Shown here piece after piece: positions 32,101-42,663 of a stretch of DNA of 64,000 bases. This stretch comes from Lamellibrachia columna (Eukaryota; Annelida; Polychaeta; Sabellida; Siboglinidae). The position numbers and the translations under genes were made by a program. The DNA is taken from the NCBI GenBank assembly GCA_963662155.1, contig OY759270.1, positions 50,049,803 through 50,113,802 of the forward strand. The letters are read 5' to 3'. The first letter of the stretch is position 1. Each line of letters starts with the position of its first letter. The notes under the pieces were generated by a model. The model was not told the DNA's origin. It searched no databases and saw only the letters and a list, made by a program, of their open reading frames with translations.

Positions 32101-33510
32101 CCTAAGGGGATCATAGATCATGAGTTCCTTGTGTAAACCTTTTCTAACCGTACTCTGCTCTTTGTGATTCTGTCTCAGGCAGAGTTGCTCAGAACTATTC
32201 CTAATCAGATACCAGTGTTTTTCTGTAAGGCGTTCCAGTACAATTGCCACTGACAGACACAGCCAACGACAAACACTGTCAACGACATATTTCCCGGAAA
32301 ACGGATGTCGTCATTTATTTGGTCCATGGTTGTGGCTTCAAGTACCTGCTTAGACCTCTATGTGTACATATTAGTCATCTCAACTGAGGCCCCTATGTGC
32401 TATATTAGTATGTAACACAATGTCATCTCAACTTAGACCCCTATGTGCTATATTAGTCTTCTCAACTGCGCTTGTCTCGAAACGAAACCACTGGAACAGG
32501 AGTATATTTGGGATGACCCGATACCAGTGAAAACAGGAGGATCATATGGCATATCATATCATATTTATTCTCTAATGACATTAGGGGTCACCCATAAAGT
32601 ACGTCACGCTCAGGGGGTGGGGTGGGGTGTCCGGGTAAGCGTTACGTATAGCGTTACATGGAGGTGGGAGATGCCTTATTTGGCGATCGTTACGTTAGTT
32701 AAAAAAAAAAGGTTTTTTGCTCGTCTAGCTGTCGATATCAGACTGGTTGCATCGACTGCTGGTATCCGGTATGAAGAGGTACCACCCGGACAATATCCCA
32801 CCCCAATATCCAACCCGGACAATATCCCCCTAGGACAATATCCGTCTGGTCAAAATCCCCAATCCAAATGCATATAATAGTTATTAATATATAATTATAG
32901 ACATAAATGTGTAATGTAATGTTTCAACATACATAACTTTATTTTAATGTTATTTCTTTAATAACATAAATATATAATGATCTACATAAATCCCAATCCA
33001 AATGGATATAATAGTTATTAATATAGCGAAAAAGCTGAAAGGGAAATTCCTAAGAGCGTGTGTTACACCGGCATGCCTGTATGGTCTGGAGACAGTGGCG
33101 TTGACAGAACAACAACAACAGAAGCTGTAAGTTTGTGAGAACAACTGGGTTCGTCGAATAACAAGAACAAAGAGGGTGGACAAAAAGAAGGATGAACAAC
33201 CTGAGGAAAGAGGTTGGGATGCAATGCAGCTTAACAAGAAGATTGGTGAGAAGCAGGATGAGATGGGCAGGTCACATGGTAAGGGCCAGTTTATGTATTA
33301 TCTTTCTCCACGCTCATTAGGCAAAGTCCGCCAACTAACCTGGGGCAGGACGGTTCCCCTAATGAGAACTACAAATTGTACACCATTAAACTACATTAGC
33401 ATGTCTTCAATGTGTTCACATTGTGTACAGTTATGTGTGTTACCCACTGGAAAACTATTTCCACAAAATAAACAACCTAGCTGAGTTGCATTTGAAAAAT
33501 AGTAAGAATG
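32100..33510. other. Duplicated intergenic debris
   Basis: 32100-32460 is a diverged copy of 23480-23790, including the stop-containing relative of the 23371-23702 frame. 32590-32870 resembles parts of 25980-26060 and 24030-24130. 33000-33280 contains a short stretch (GCATGCCTGTATGGTCTGGA and TTCGTCGAATAAC) that may be LINE-derived. No gene is visible. Confidence 0.5.
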
Positions 33511-33512
33511 AG

Positions 33513-34126
33513 AGCTTTACACATTTTAGTAGACACTAATAATGACGATGATCAATAATAATAATAATAATCTATTTCAATTAGCCATAACCAATTATGT
33601 TTGAAAAGCGGTGTGCTGCATCAATATTTTCTAATGTCATTCTGACAAATAACAATCGACGGCGTATGATCATGAATTGTCATGTTTCCCGGTGTATTTC
33701 TGTCGACTGCTGGATGGGGTTGGAATGCATTTCACTATAAATTGATTACTTGATCGGAATTTCAATATGTTATTGTACATATAGAAACATGTCAACAAAT
33801 CAGGCCCACCAATTTCCAAAAACCCACTTCGGGATTCTCAGTGAGACTGAACAATTTCCACAGCTAGCAGGTCTCACGAAGACAGAACGCTTCATAACAT
33901 CTGAGTGTTACATATTTAAAACTTTACTTCAGACGTCGACATGCCTGGGGAATGGTTGATGTGCGTGTGGCATGCAGCCGGAGCACGCGACAAGTCCGGG
34001 CGAGCAACACCAGTCGCCATCCGCAACATCACCGAAGAACAAGTCGGAATGTGGTATTTGTGTGTACTGCAGATGTCGAAAAAATGTCACGTTGGTTTTG
34101 GTAGGGCTTGGACCGCTACGGGATAA
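33513..34126 (+). pseudogene. SWAP-70-like copy 2, 5' stump
   Basis: 33513-33940 matches the intron before exon 2 of copy 1, but the TATA promoter and leader exon are missing. The coding part starts with ATG at 33941 and follows copy 1 for about 95 bases, up to IRNIT. At 34035 it breaks after ATCACCGA into unrelated sequence, where the frame ends at 34126. No PH, EF-hand or C-terminal part remains. Confidence 0.85.
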
Positions 34127-34769
34127 AAACTGTTGCTGAACCTGCTGGTCCTGGTTTTGTTTTGATGGACCTGAACCTGCGACTAGATGGAAGGGGCTCG
34201 AATAAACCATACTTCTCTGGTAGCCACCTCATCTTCATTGCCTTTGTTTGTCTTATATTGTACATGATGATGGTGAGGAGGAAATACATTAACTTACTTA
34301 CTCACTTACATATGTTAAACAACTATTTGTAACATGCTATGTTCACACTATAAACAGTACTACCCTATGTGTCATGCCAGTGGATGCAACTGTTTCTGCC
34401 GTGCAGTGCAATGCTGGCCAGTGGTCCACGCCCGCTTCACTGCAGTGAGCTGGCTTATCGCTCTTGTGTATAGGGGGATGATTAATGATGTAACTCTATG
34501 CATACGATACAGTAATCATATAATGTAATTTTTTTATTAAAGTCACACGTTTTTGTGTATACAGGCACTGAATATATAGAAGACCATCGTCTTTGTGTGC
34601 ACTGGCCGAGTGTGCTATTTGTAGACGGCCAGACACCGCCGATGTCTGTGCTGCTTTGTCATTGTCACGTGGCGGCAGTTTAACATATCATAAAATATAT
34701 ATTTTAAAAGTAATAAAAAAAGTTATACAAGACCACCAAACTGAGAAGAGCCATCATCTTTATGCACTG
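34036..34769 (+). repeat. ~0.73-kb foreign block replacing the gene body of copy 2
   Basis: The block starts right after the breakpoint in exon 2 and is nearly identical to 36067-36801 in copy 3. It contains a cysteine-rich patch (ECGICVYC in one frame) and, near 34597 and 34761, two copies of CACTGGCCGAGTGTGCTATT. It may be a mobile element or the end of another gene. I do not recognise it. The sequence continues without a gene to about 35170. Confidence 0.6.
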
Positions 34770-35189
34770 GCCGAGTGTGCTATTTGTGGACAGCCAGACA
34801 CCACACATCATTCATTAACAGGGATCAAAGGGCCTGACGAGGAAACGAGAAAGGAACAAAACACGGTATTGTACGTGTGCACACATATTTTATTGCCTGA
34901 ACTTTCCATTATTTTTGCTGCCGTTAAAACTATTTTTAAAAGCTATGGACTGGTGGTCGACGTACAGACAGCGAGTGAGAGGAGGCGGTTTTTTAACAGT
35001 AGACATACTTTTTATGACTAGGCCACGCGTTCATACCAGACCGCTTATCAGATTGACCAAGCAAGCGGTGTAGTTTTTACTGGTACGCTATGTGTTAAAG
35101 TTGGTCACAAGACGTATATGTAAGCTGTGTATTCATCATGTTTTTATTAGTATAACATTACAAAGCAACCTATCAACTTATCGATTGGG

Positions 35190-36066
35190 GGCAATGTAAT
35201 ACCCCAGTTTATAAATTCCCTGCCATCGCCCAACGGCTCGGTATCAGTGCAACAACGCATTTCGTTGACCCTGCGAACAATAAAGACCGAAATCATGTTC
35301 CTATGGTAATTACCCCGTTTAGTTCTTTAACGCGGATGTACAGAAAAAAACAGATCTACCAGATAGTATTGCACGCATGATTGAATTGACGTCAAACGTA
35401 AGCCGAGACGACAGAAACCAGATTGGGCTGACAACGGGTAGGGTATTTTAGCGACAAAACGGGTTAACGAGTCACTCACTAATAGTGCGTAAGCGATTCC
35501 ACTTGACAGCACGACATTATCTGAGAGAGACAACATTCACTCGCTCAGCTTTACATCGATACTTCGACACCAACAATAATAAACAACACAACGTTTAGGT
35601 GAGTTGAGTTTCATTGTTAATAATAATATTACACTGTGTGTATGTCTATGTGTATGTTTTGTCTGTCAATGTTGTCGCGTGTTGCATGTAGGGCCTATGT
35701 TAGATAATGGACACACATTATATAGGCCCTATTTATTGTAACGTCAATCGTGACTTTGGGCCGTGTCTATCACTCGGCACGAATTTGTTCGATCTCACTC
35801 TGTCTACGAGAAAGCACATTTAGTCTATCTCTATTTATTTAAATTTCCGAAAACTCACTTGGGGATTCTCAGCGAGCCTGAACAATTTCCACAGCTAGCA
35901 GGTCTCACGGAGACAGAACGCTTCATAACATCTAAGTGTTACATACGTAAAACCTTACTTCAGACGTCGACAAGCCTGGAGAATGGTTGATGTGCGTGTG
36001 GCATGCGGCCGGGGCACGCGACAAGTCCGGGCGAGCAACACCAGCCGCCATCCGCAACATCACCGA
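35190..36066 (+). pseudogene. SWAP-70-like copy 3, promoter and 5' stump with dead start
   Basis: The promoter and leader exon of copy 1 are recognisable (35190-35598), but the TATA box has become TATTTTAG (35444-35451). The intron carries a ~380-bp deletion after 35845. The start codon is AAG at 35972-35974 where copies 1, 2 and 4 have ATG. Coding similarity stops at 36066, at the same breakpoint as copy 2, so copy 2 and copy 3 share the deletion event. Confidence 0.85.
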
Positions 36067-37320
36067 AGAACAAGTCGGAATGTGGTATTTGTGTGTACTG
36101 CAGATGGGGAAAAAATGTCACGTCTGATTTGATAGGGCTTGGACCGCTACGGGATAAAAACTGTTGCTGAACCTGCTGGTCCTAGTTTTGTTTTGATGGA
36201 CCTGAACCTGCGACTAGTTGGAAGGGGCTCGAATAAATCATACTTCTCTGGTAGCCACCTCATCTTCATTGCTTTTGTTTGTCTTATATTGTACATGATG
36301 ATGGTGAGGAGGAAATACATTTACTTACTTACTTACTTACATATGTTAAACAACTATTTGTAACATGCTATGTTCACACTATAAACAGTACTACCCTATG
36401 TGTCATGCCAGTGGATGCAACTGTTTCTGCCGTGCAGTGCAATGCTGGCCAGTGGTCCAAGCCCGCTTCACTGCAGTGAGCTGGCTTATCGCTCTTGTGT
36501 ATAGGGGGATGATTAATGATGTAACTCTATACATACGATACAGTAATCATATAATGTATTTTTTTTATTAAAGTCACACGTTTTTGTGTATACAGGCACT
36601 GAATATATAGAAGACCATCGTCTTTGTGTACACTGGCCGAGTGTGCTATTTGTAGACGGCCAGACACCGCCGATGTCTGTGATGCTTTGTCATTGTCACG
36701 TGGCGGCAGTTTAACATATCATAAAACATATATTTTAAAAGTAATAAAAAAAGTTATACAAGACCACCAAACTGAGAAGAGCCATCATCTTTATGCACTG
36801 GCACTTATGTATATAATTCGGAGACGTCACGGTGTGGTCTGATGCACGAAAACATTTATGTAACACTTGTTATAGTGCACGACTTTTTTTAGACATTTTG
36901 GCGCCGGGTCAAGTCGTACAAACGAGCGGGCGGGCTGTGTTATGGCAGAATGTCTCCCTCTATGGTAAATCTGAAATGACGTGCTGCAGTGTTAACCGAA
37001 TCGGTTTCATAATGATATTGTTTGTATAATAATGGATGTTGAGAAATATCCAGTTTAGTATATTTGTATTTATTGTTTTTGGACCATGTTTACTCGCTAA
37101 TGTTAGTGTAAGCTTTATGAACCTTCAGCAATGATACCTGCCTCACGGTACGACACCACACTGGGCGTCTGATTATAAGACAGTCGATTGCAATTTTGTT
37201 TATTTATGAACTGATTAATGTTTGCGTTTATTGCTAATGTATTGAGGCATATAATAAAGTTTGAATGATACTATGACATCCTTCGTATACGTTCTTACTT
37301 ACGTATCTACACACCTACTT
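36067..37320 (+). repeat. Second copy of the foreign block, then the 3' UTR relic of copy 3
   Basis: 36067-36801 repeats the block seen after copy 2. 36802-37026 is unique. From 37027 the sequence matches the end of the copy 1 3' UTR (30720-31010), including CTGGGCGTCTGATTATAAGA and the AATAAAG signal near 37253. The copy therefore keeps both ends of the gene but has lost the body. Confidence 0.7.
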
Positions 37321-37329
37321 AAAACCTAC

Positions 37330-39950
37330 CTACCTACCAACCTATGCACGCAAGCCACGCACGCACGCACGCATGCACGCCACGCACGCACTCACGTGTA
37401 CTAGTTAACTAACATTGTTGCTGAGGGTTCTTCGCGCATATTTTATTTTCAAAAGCACTGGCGATATTGTGAATTCTGGTTAACTGTGCAGCTTATTCGA
37501 TAGTTACTCTGGATGTGTTCAGGAAGCACTTGAGCATGGCGGGCAGTTTCAAAGCGAGTCTACTCTACCCAAAGCACTCGGCATTGTGTCTATAAATAAG
37601 AAAACACTTTGCTAAATATAATTATATTGTCCGCTATTATAATACATTCCTCCTTATTCAACTTTGTAACCACTTTGTAATTATGTTTAGCACTTTGTTA
37701 TCCTTCTCTTTACTAAAGTTTAGACCTTCGTTCCTGGAATGGCGTATTTGGCTTTTTGGCTGAATTGTTCTATTTGTTTCGTATGTAACATGTCGCGCCA
37801 TATGTTGTAGCATAGTAAACAAACAGTTTGCTATGCCTGCACCCCTTGTGAAATTATACCATGGTAAAGCACCACGGCATACCATGATGTTTTGAAACAG
37901 GTAAACGATAATATACCATGGTAAAATATCATGGTATGCTGTAGTGTTTTGAACCAGGTTAACCTTGGTAAAATACCATTATGTCTTGAACCGGGTAAAA
38001 GTTAAGGTACGTTCTTATATAGCGCAGTATCCAGTCCTCGGGACCGTTCAAAGCGCTTTACACTTCACGCCCTGTCAGACCCGTTCATTCCAACGCCATC
38101 TCGACTTCTCTGGGAAGAATTCAGACACCCTGCTATTATTGCGCGAAGACTATTTGTTCAGATTTCCACCTCTGTCTGTAGCCAGGTACTCATTTATACA
38201 GCCAAGTGAACGTTGGCAACGTGGGATGAACGAAATTGCCAAAGTTTCGAAACCGACGTTGGTAGTGCTGAAGATTATGCAAGCACGTATACATCTTCAG
38301 AAACTATAGCACTATTACGAAATCCGGTTAATTATGCAGCACTATAGCTATTTTGGATGTATAAGGAAGTACTCGAGCAGGGCTGGCAGTTTCAAGGCGA
38401 GTCACCCTATCCCACGCACTCGACAATGAGTCATTGAAGACCGACACTATGAATAACACACGATCGCGGTATAGCCTATTGGGGTCTATTTAATTATTAC
38501 CTTTCTCCAAGCTCGTTACGCAAAGTCAGTCAACTATGACATGAAGGCGCTCAGCATGCCAAACCGGAATACCACGAGGAAATAGCAATAAACCTGAACC
38601 CTCAACTGATCCTATCGCCGATCACATGACAAAGTTATGAAATTTCACCAAGGGCGAAATTATGAGTTTCAGCGTTTCCATTTTCATTTCAAAAAACTAT
38701 ATACAAAAGTTGCACAAATGAGCTAGCATTTCGTAGTGGATACTAGGTAGGTTTGAATTTTTGCAAAATTAATTTGAAAATATACGAGCAAAAATCGATT
38801 TGAGCCAGAGGGTACACAGTTTTAATAAAACGTGCAATATACTTGACATTTACTAAACAAGTTGTCTTAATGGGCTACAGCAGATAGATAACAAGTGTCC
38901 ATTTTGTGGTAAAAGCATACAACTTGGAACACCCTTTGATCATACATAAATACAAAAAAAATATTTGGCTAAATATAAAATATTTGAAATCGTTGACCCA
39001 TAAAACCTATATTTGGACACAAACATTGCGGCTCTAGGTGGCGTAGTTCTTAAGATGTGGGAAACATTCGTTTTCACAGTCATCTTTAAAACAATGTTTT
39101 TTGATGTATGGGCTAAATATGTACCAAGTTTCATGCTTTTTACAAAATGCACAATTCAGCCATATTTCTTGACATGTCGGCTGGACTATCAATCAACCGT
39201 GAATTAACTATTGTACAATATGACTAACAACTGCTTGACAATGACTAAGAACTTCAAGGGGTTACCCCTCTTTTTCAGACAGAGTGATGCAGCTACAATC
39301 AATGACTCATATTGATTGAAAGTTGTCACATTAAAAAAGTATTGTCTTACAATTCAATTGATTCGTTATGTACATGATATAATATTAACGCCAATTAGAG
39401 GACGGTTTCACTGCTGGCATTACGATACAATTAATTTTCACGTCAATGAGATCTAAATAATTAATAACATCGCAGCATTTCGGTGTATGTTATAGAAGGC
39501 AGGAAATGGTACTAACTATAGTTTTCAAAACAAGCAAAAAACTAAACGTGTTATTCAAAAACGTAAAAGGGACAGCTCATTTTCCTGTCCATTGAATCAG
39601 ATTGCATTGAATCAAACCATAGGACACAGCACTTTTGGTTTCAGAAGTTGACCCATTTAGATTCACCACTACATATCCATAGCTACACCAACACTTATAT
39701 GAATCTCGTTAATTGCTTCACGAATCACGCCAATAACTCAAAATGTCAAATTATATGGAAACAGTCATCTATCATCTGGAAATGGGCCACAGTATTCACT
39801 TGTGGATATACATTTACATAAATAAGTTATTTTTTAACAATCAAATTCACCAAACAAGTATATGCCACCCTGCCTTTGACACAATTTGTAGGGAAGAAAC
39901 ATCACGTATGAAAAGTATATGTAAACAATAAGTTCTTATGTTCCTTTTAT
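37330..39950. other. Duplicated flank: microsatellite, SINE-like body and intergenic debris
   Basis: 37345-37390 is an ACGC microsatellite. 37400-37600 matches 31105-31325. 37855-38265 matches the palindrome/SINE block of 31480-31935, with the motif AAAGCGCTTTACACTTCACG at 38051-38070. 38290-39600 matches 24760-25620 with two unique insertions (about 38575-38820 and 38925-39185). No gene is supported. Confidence 0.55.
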
Positions 39951-40025
39951 GGGAAAGTGTGAATATTTGACCATGTCGAGACCTTGACCATTATGGTGGG
40001 GGTCGGTCACAGAGGGTGACCTAGT

Positions 40026-41350
40026 GGCGGAGTGACCCCCACCGATACCATGTGAATTGTATATAAGTCAGTAGTGGTACAGATAGTACTGGTAGTGGGT
40101 AGCTGATAGGCATGATTTACTAATTATGTGTAAACACCTTTTGGGGGCCGGCATGCTTGCTGAGATTATTGGATGTATCTTATTTTGATGGTGTATGCTT
40201 GCCTAATTTCATGCTCCTTAATTAATAAATCTAAATGTCATTCTTTGGCCTATTTCAATCTACGCTGGACTTGTGTTGTTATTTTGCATAAATGAATTTA
40301 TGTGACAGCGGCGCATAAAGGATTTTATGCGAGATGACAAGGCAATGAAGGCGATTTGAGGTTAGACCTTTTATGGTAGAGAGAGTATTGGCCTAATTAC
40401 TCGCTCACGCGTATGGATACACCAACCACGTGACCTAGAGCCAGCCTCACTCGATTTCCAAGTTAGCTTGTGTCGTTGTGAGACCTTTGCGCTGCAAATA
40501 TTTCCGAATTTCTATTGTTACTGATTATTCGTTATCGCTGAATTTGTTGATTTTATTGCAAGATCAGTTTTGTTGTTCGGTTTATTCCGATGCGTTTGAA
40601 AAATCCCACCCTCCCTCCCTATTGTGTTAACAGTTGTTACCCAGTTTTATCTAATAAATCAAGTGGTGCATTATGTAGGGATACACTGTGAAACACTGTA
40701 GACAGAGAGGTAGTTCACAAAGTTTTTGAATTTTTTGACGCTTTTCCCTGTTATAGTTTGGTACACGAGGTTCTGCATTAACGCTTTTCCCTCCTCTAAG
40801 TTTTCAGTAGTGTACACAGGGTTTTTAGTGCGGGTACTTTTTACGAGTACATTCGTGTGGCTGTTTGGCCCTACCTCTCGGTCTGATGTTTTGGTAGTTA
40901 TTGGTTGACTAATGTCTAGATATGTAACACCTTTATACATTGTGTGTTATGTTTCCATAATGTTCATTATGAATTGTTCAAGAATGTTGGGTGGTTAGCC
41001 CACTATTTTCATTTACCATGTTTGGCTGGGAGATCGAGTACCCCAGCCTTTCTGTTTGTACATGTATGTGTATGGTTAATTCACGGCGGAGTGACCCCCA
41101 CCGATACCATGTGAATTGTATATAAGTCAGTAGTGGTACAGATAGTACTGGTAGTGGGTAGCTGATAGGCATGATTTACTAATTATGTGTAAACACCTTT
41201 TGGGGGCCGGCATGCTTGCTGAGATTATTGGATGTATCTTATTTTGATGGTGTATGCTTGCCTAATTTCATGCTCCTTAATTAATAAATCTAAATGTCAT
41301 TCTTTGGCCTATTTCAATCTACGCTGGACTTGTGTTGTTATTTTGCATAA
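40026..41350 (+). mobile_element. Element bounded by 266-bp direct repeats (LTR-like)
   Basis: 40026-40291 and 41085-41350 appear identical by eye over 266 bp and flank a 793-bp interior. The repeat contains TATATAAG (40060-40067) and AATAAA (40224-40229) in the order expected of an LTR promoter and polyadenylation site. The interior has no gag or pol motifs. The upstream 39957-40025 might belong to a longer left repeat. No clear target duplication or tRNA primer site was found, so a non-autonomous LTR element, a Penelope-like element or a plain segmental duplication all remain possible. Confidence 0.5.
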
Positions 41351-41575
41351 CATGCCATTTTAGTGGTTATCCATATAATACGTCAAGTAATTTTTTAATA
41401 CTTTTTTTGAGACTTCCACCCTCTCGTCACGCTTCGTAACGCTGGCATGTACACTCCTTAAGACTACGTTCGTTTTGAGAAAGACCCCTTCCCCCACCTA
41501 CCATGCGTACACCTATTGTTCGTCTGCAGACTTTTCGCGCGGCATTATAGACTTCACTGATGCATGTTAGAGTCC

Positions 41576-42579
41576 TCAGGTGTACGACAGTGAAATATCT
41601 GCAGGAGCAGGTGATTGAGCTAAGGCATATGATTTTGATGATGACAGGGCAGGGTGAGACAGAAGTGAGCAGAGGTGGTGAGAATGATGAGAGCAGAGGT
41701 GGTGAGACCGAGGAGAGCAGAGGTGGTGAGACCGAGGAGAGCAGAGGTGGTGAGACCGAGGAGAGCAGAGGTGGTGAGACCGAGGAGAGCAGAGGTGGTG
41801 AGACCGAGGAGAGCAGAGGTGGTGAGACCGAGGAGAACAAGGAGAGCAGTGGCAATGTGAGGGAGAAAGCTGGTAAGAAGAAGAAAGATGACAGAAGGCA
41901 GAGAATGCAACAAAAGAGAGGTAAGCGGGTGAGTGGAGAGGGATTGCCAAGTGGTAAGACAGTAAAGGTTGATGATATGAGAGAAAGGGGGCATACTAGT
42001 AGTGTGCAACAGGAAAGGAGCTTTGCTGATGTAGTATCACAGGGGAAAGCGAGGAAAGCCCGGGTATTTATGGGGGATTCCATCATTAGGAAAGTGGATA
42101 AAATTGTAAATAGAGGAGATGACATAACAGTATGCCTACCAGGGGCAAAAGTAGAGGATATAGCAGAGAAGGCAGGACAGGTCATGGGTGGTGGCACGGG
42201 AGGTGCTGTTCTCGTGCATGTGGGAACGAACAATGCAGATAAGGAGGGAACGTCAGCCATCATTGGTAAGTACAGGAGGTTGATCAAGACACTTAAAGAG
42301 GCACGAGTTGGGCAGATCGTATTGTCGGGGATATTACCAATAATGGGAGGCAGGGGTGAGGAATATAGGAACTGTAGAAGGATGGCGATCAACACACAGG
42401 TAGAAGGTATGTATGGAGGAGGGAGTAGGCTTTGTAGACATGTGGTTAAACCTTGTGGGAAGAGGTGACTTTTTCATGAGAGATGGACTTCATCTGACAG
42501 GGAAGGGCGCTGCAGTTCTTGCATGTGAGTTTGTCAGAGTTGTCGACGAGGGCACAGGTACCATAGATTATTTAAACTA
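41576..42579 (+). pseudogene. LINE ORF1: SGNH-hydrolase-like protein, frameshifted
   Basis: It begins with a coiled-coil-like lead (EQVIELRHMI), then a 24-bp minisatellite coding for a repeated GGETEESR octapeptide (about 41690-41840). An SGNH-like domain follows: block I FMGDSIIR, block III VHVGTNN, and block V RDGLHL near 42480. A frameshift near 42420 separates block V from the rest; the continuing frame ends with TAG at 42577-42579. The N-terminal zinc finger seen in the related minus-strand copy is missing here. Confidence 0.8.
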
Positions 42580-42663
42580 GATGCGCAGGGGGAACTGACA
42601 GAGAAAACTCAAAGGAGTACTACTACAAATACACATCCAAAGAAATGTTCACCAATAATTTCA

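Noticed and set aside
34050..34130. CXXC-type zinc finger in the foreign block of copies 2 and 3
   Set aside because: The stretch ECGICVYC is suggestive, but the remaining ligands require frameshifts and a stop interrupts the frame.
40671..40940. 89-codon minus-strand frame inside the direct-repeat element
   Set aside because: No motif, start context or splice site supports it. Kept only as a possible element-encoded peptide.
41427..42395. Large minus-strand Ser/Pro/Leu-rich frame opposite LINE ORF1
   Set aside because: It is the complement of a repetitive purine-rich coding sequence. The plus strand has clear SGNH motifs.
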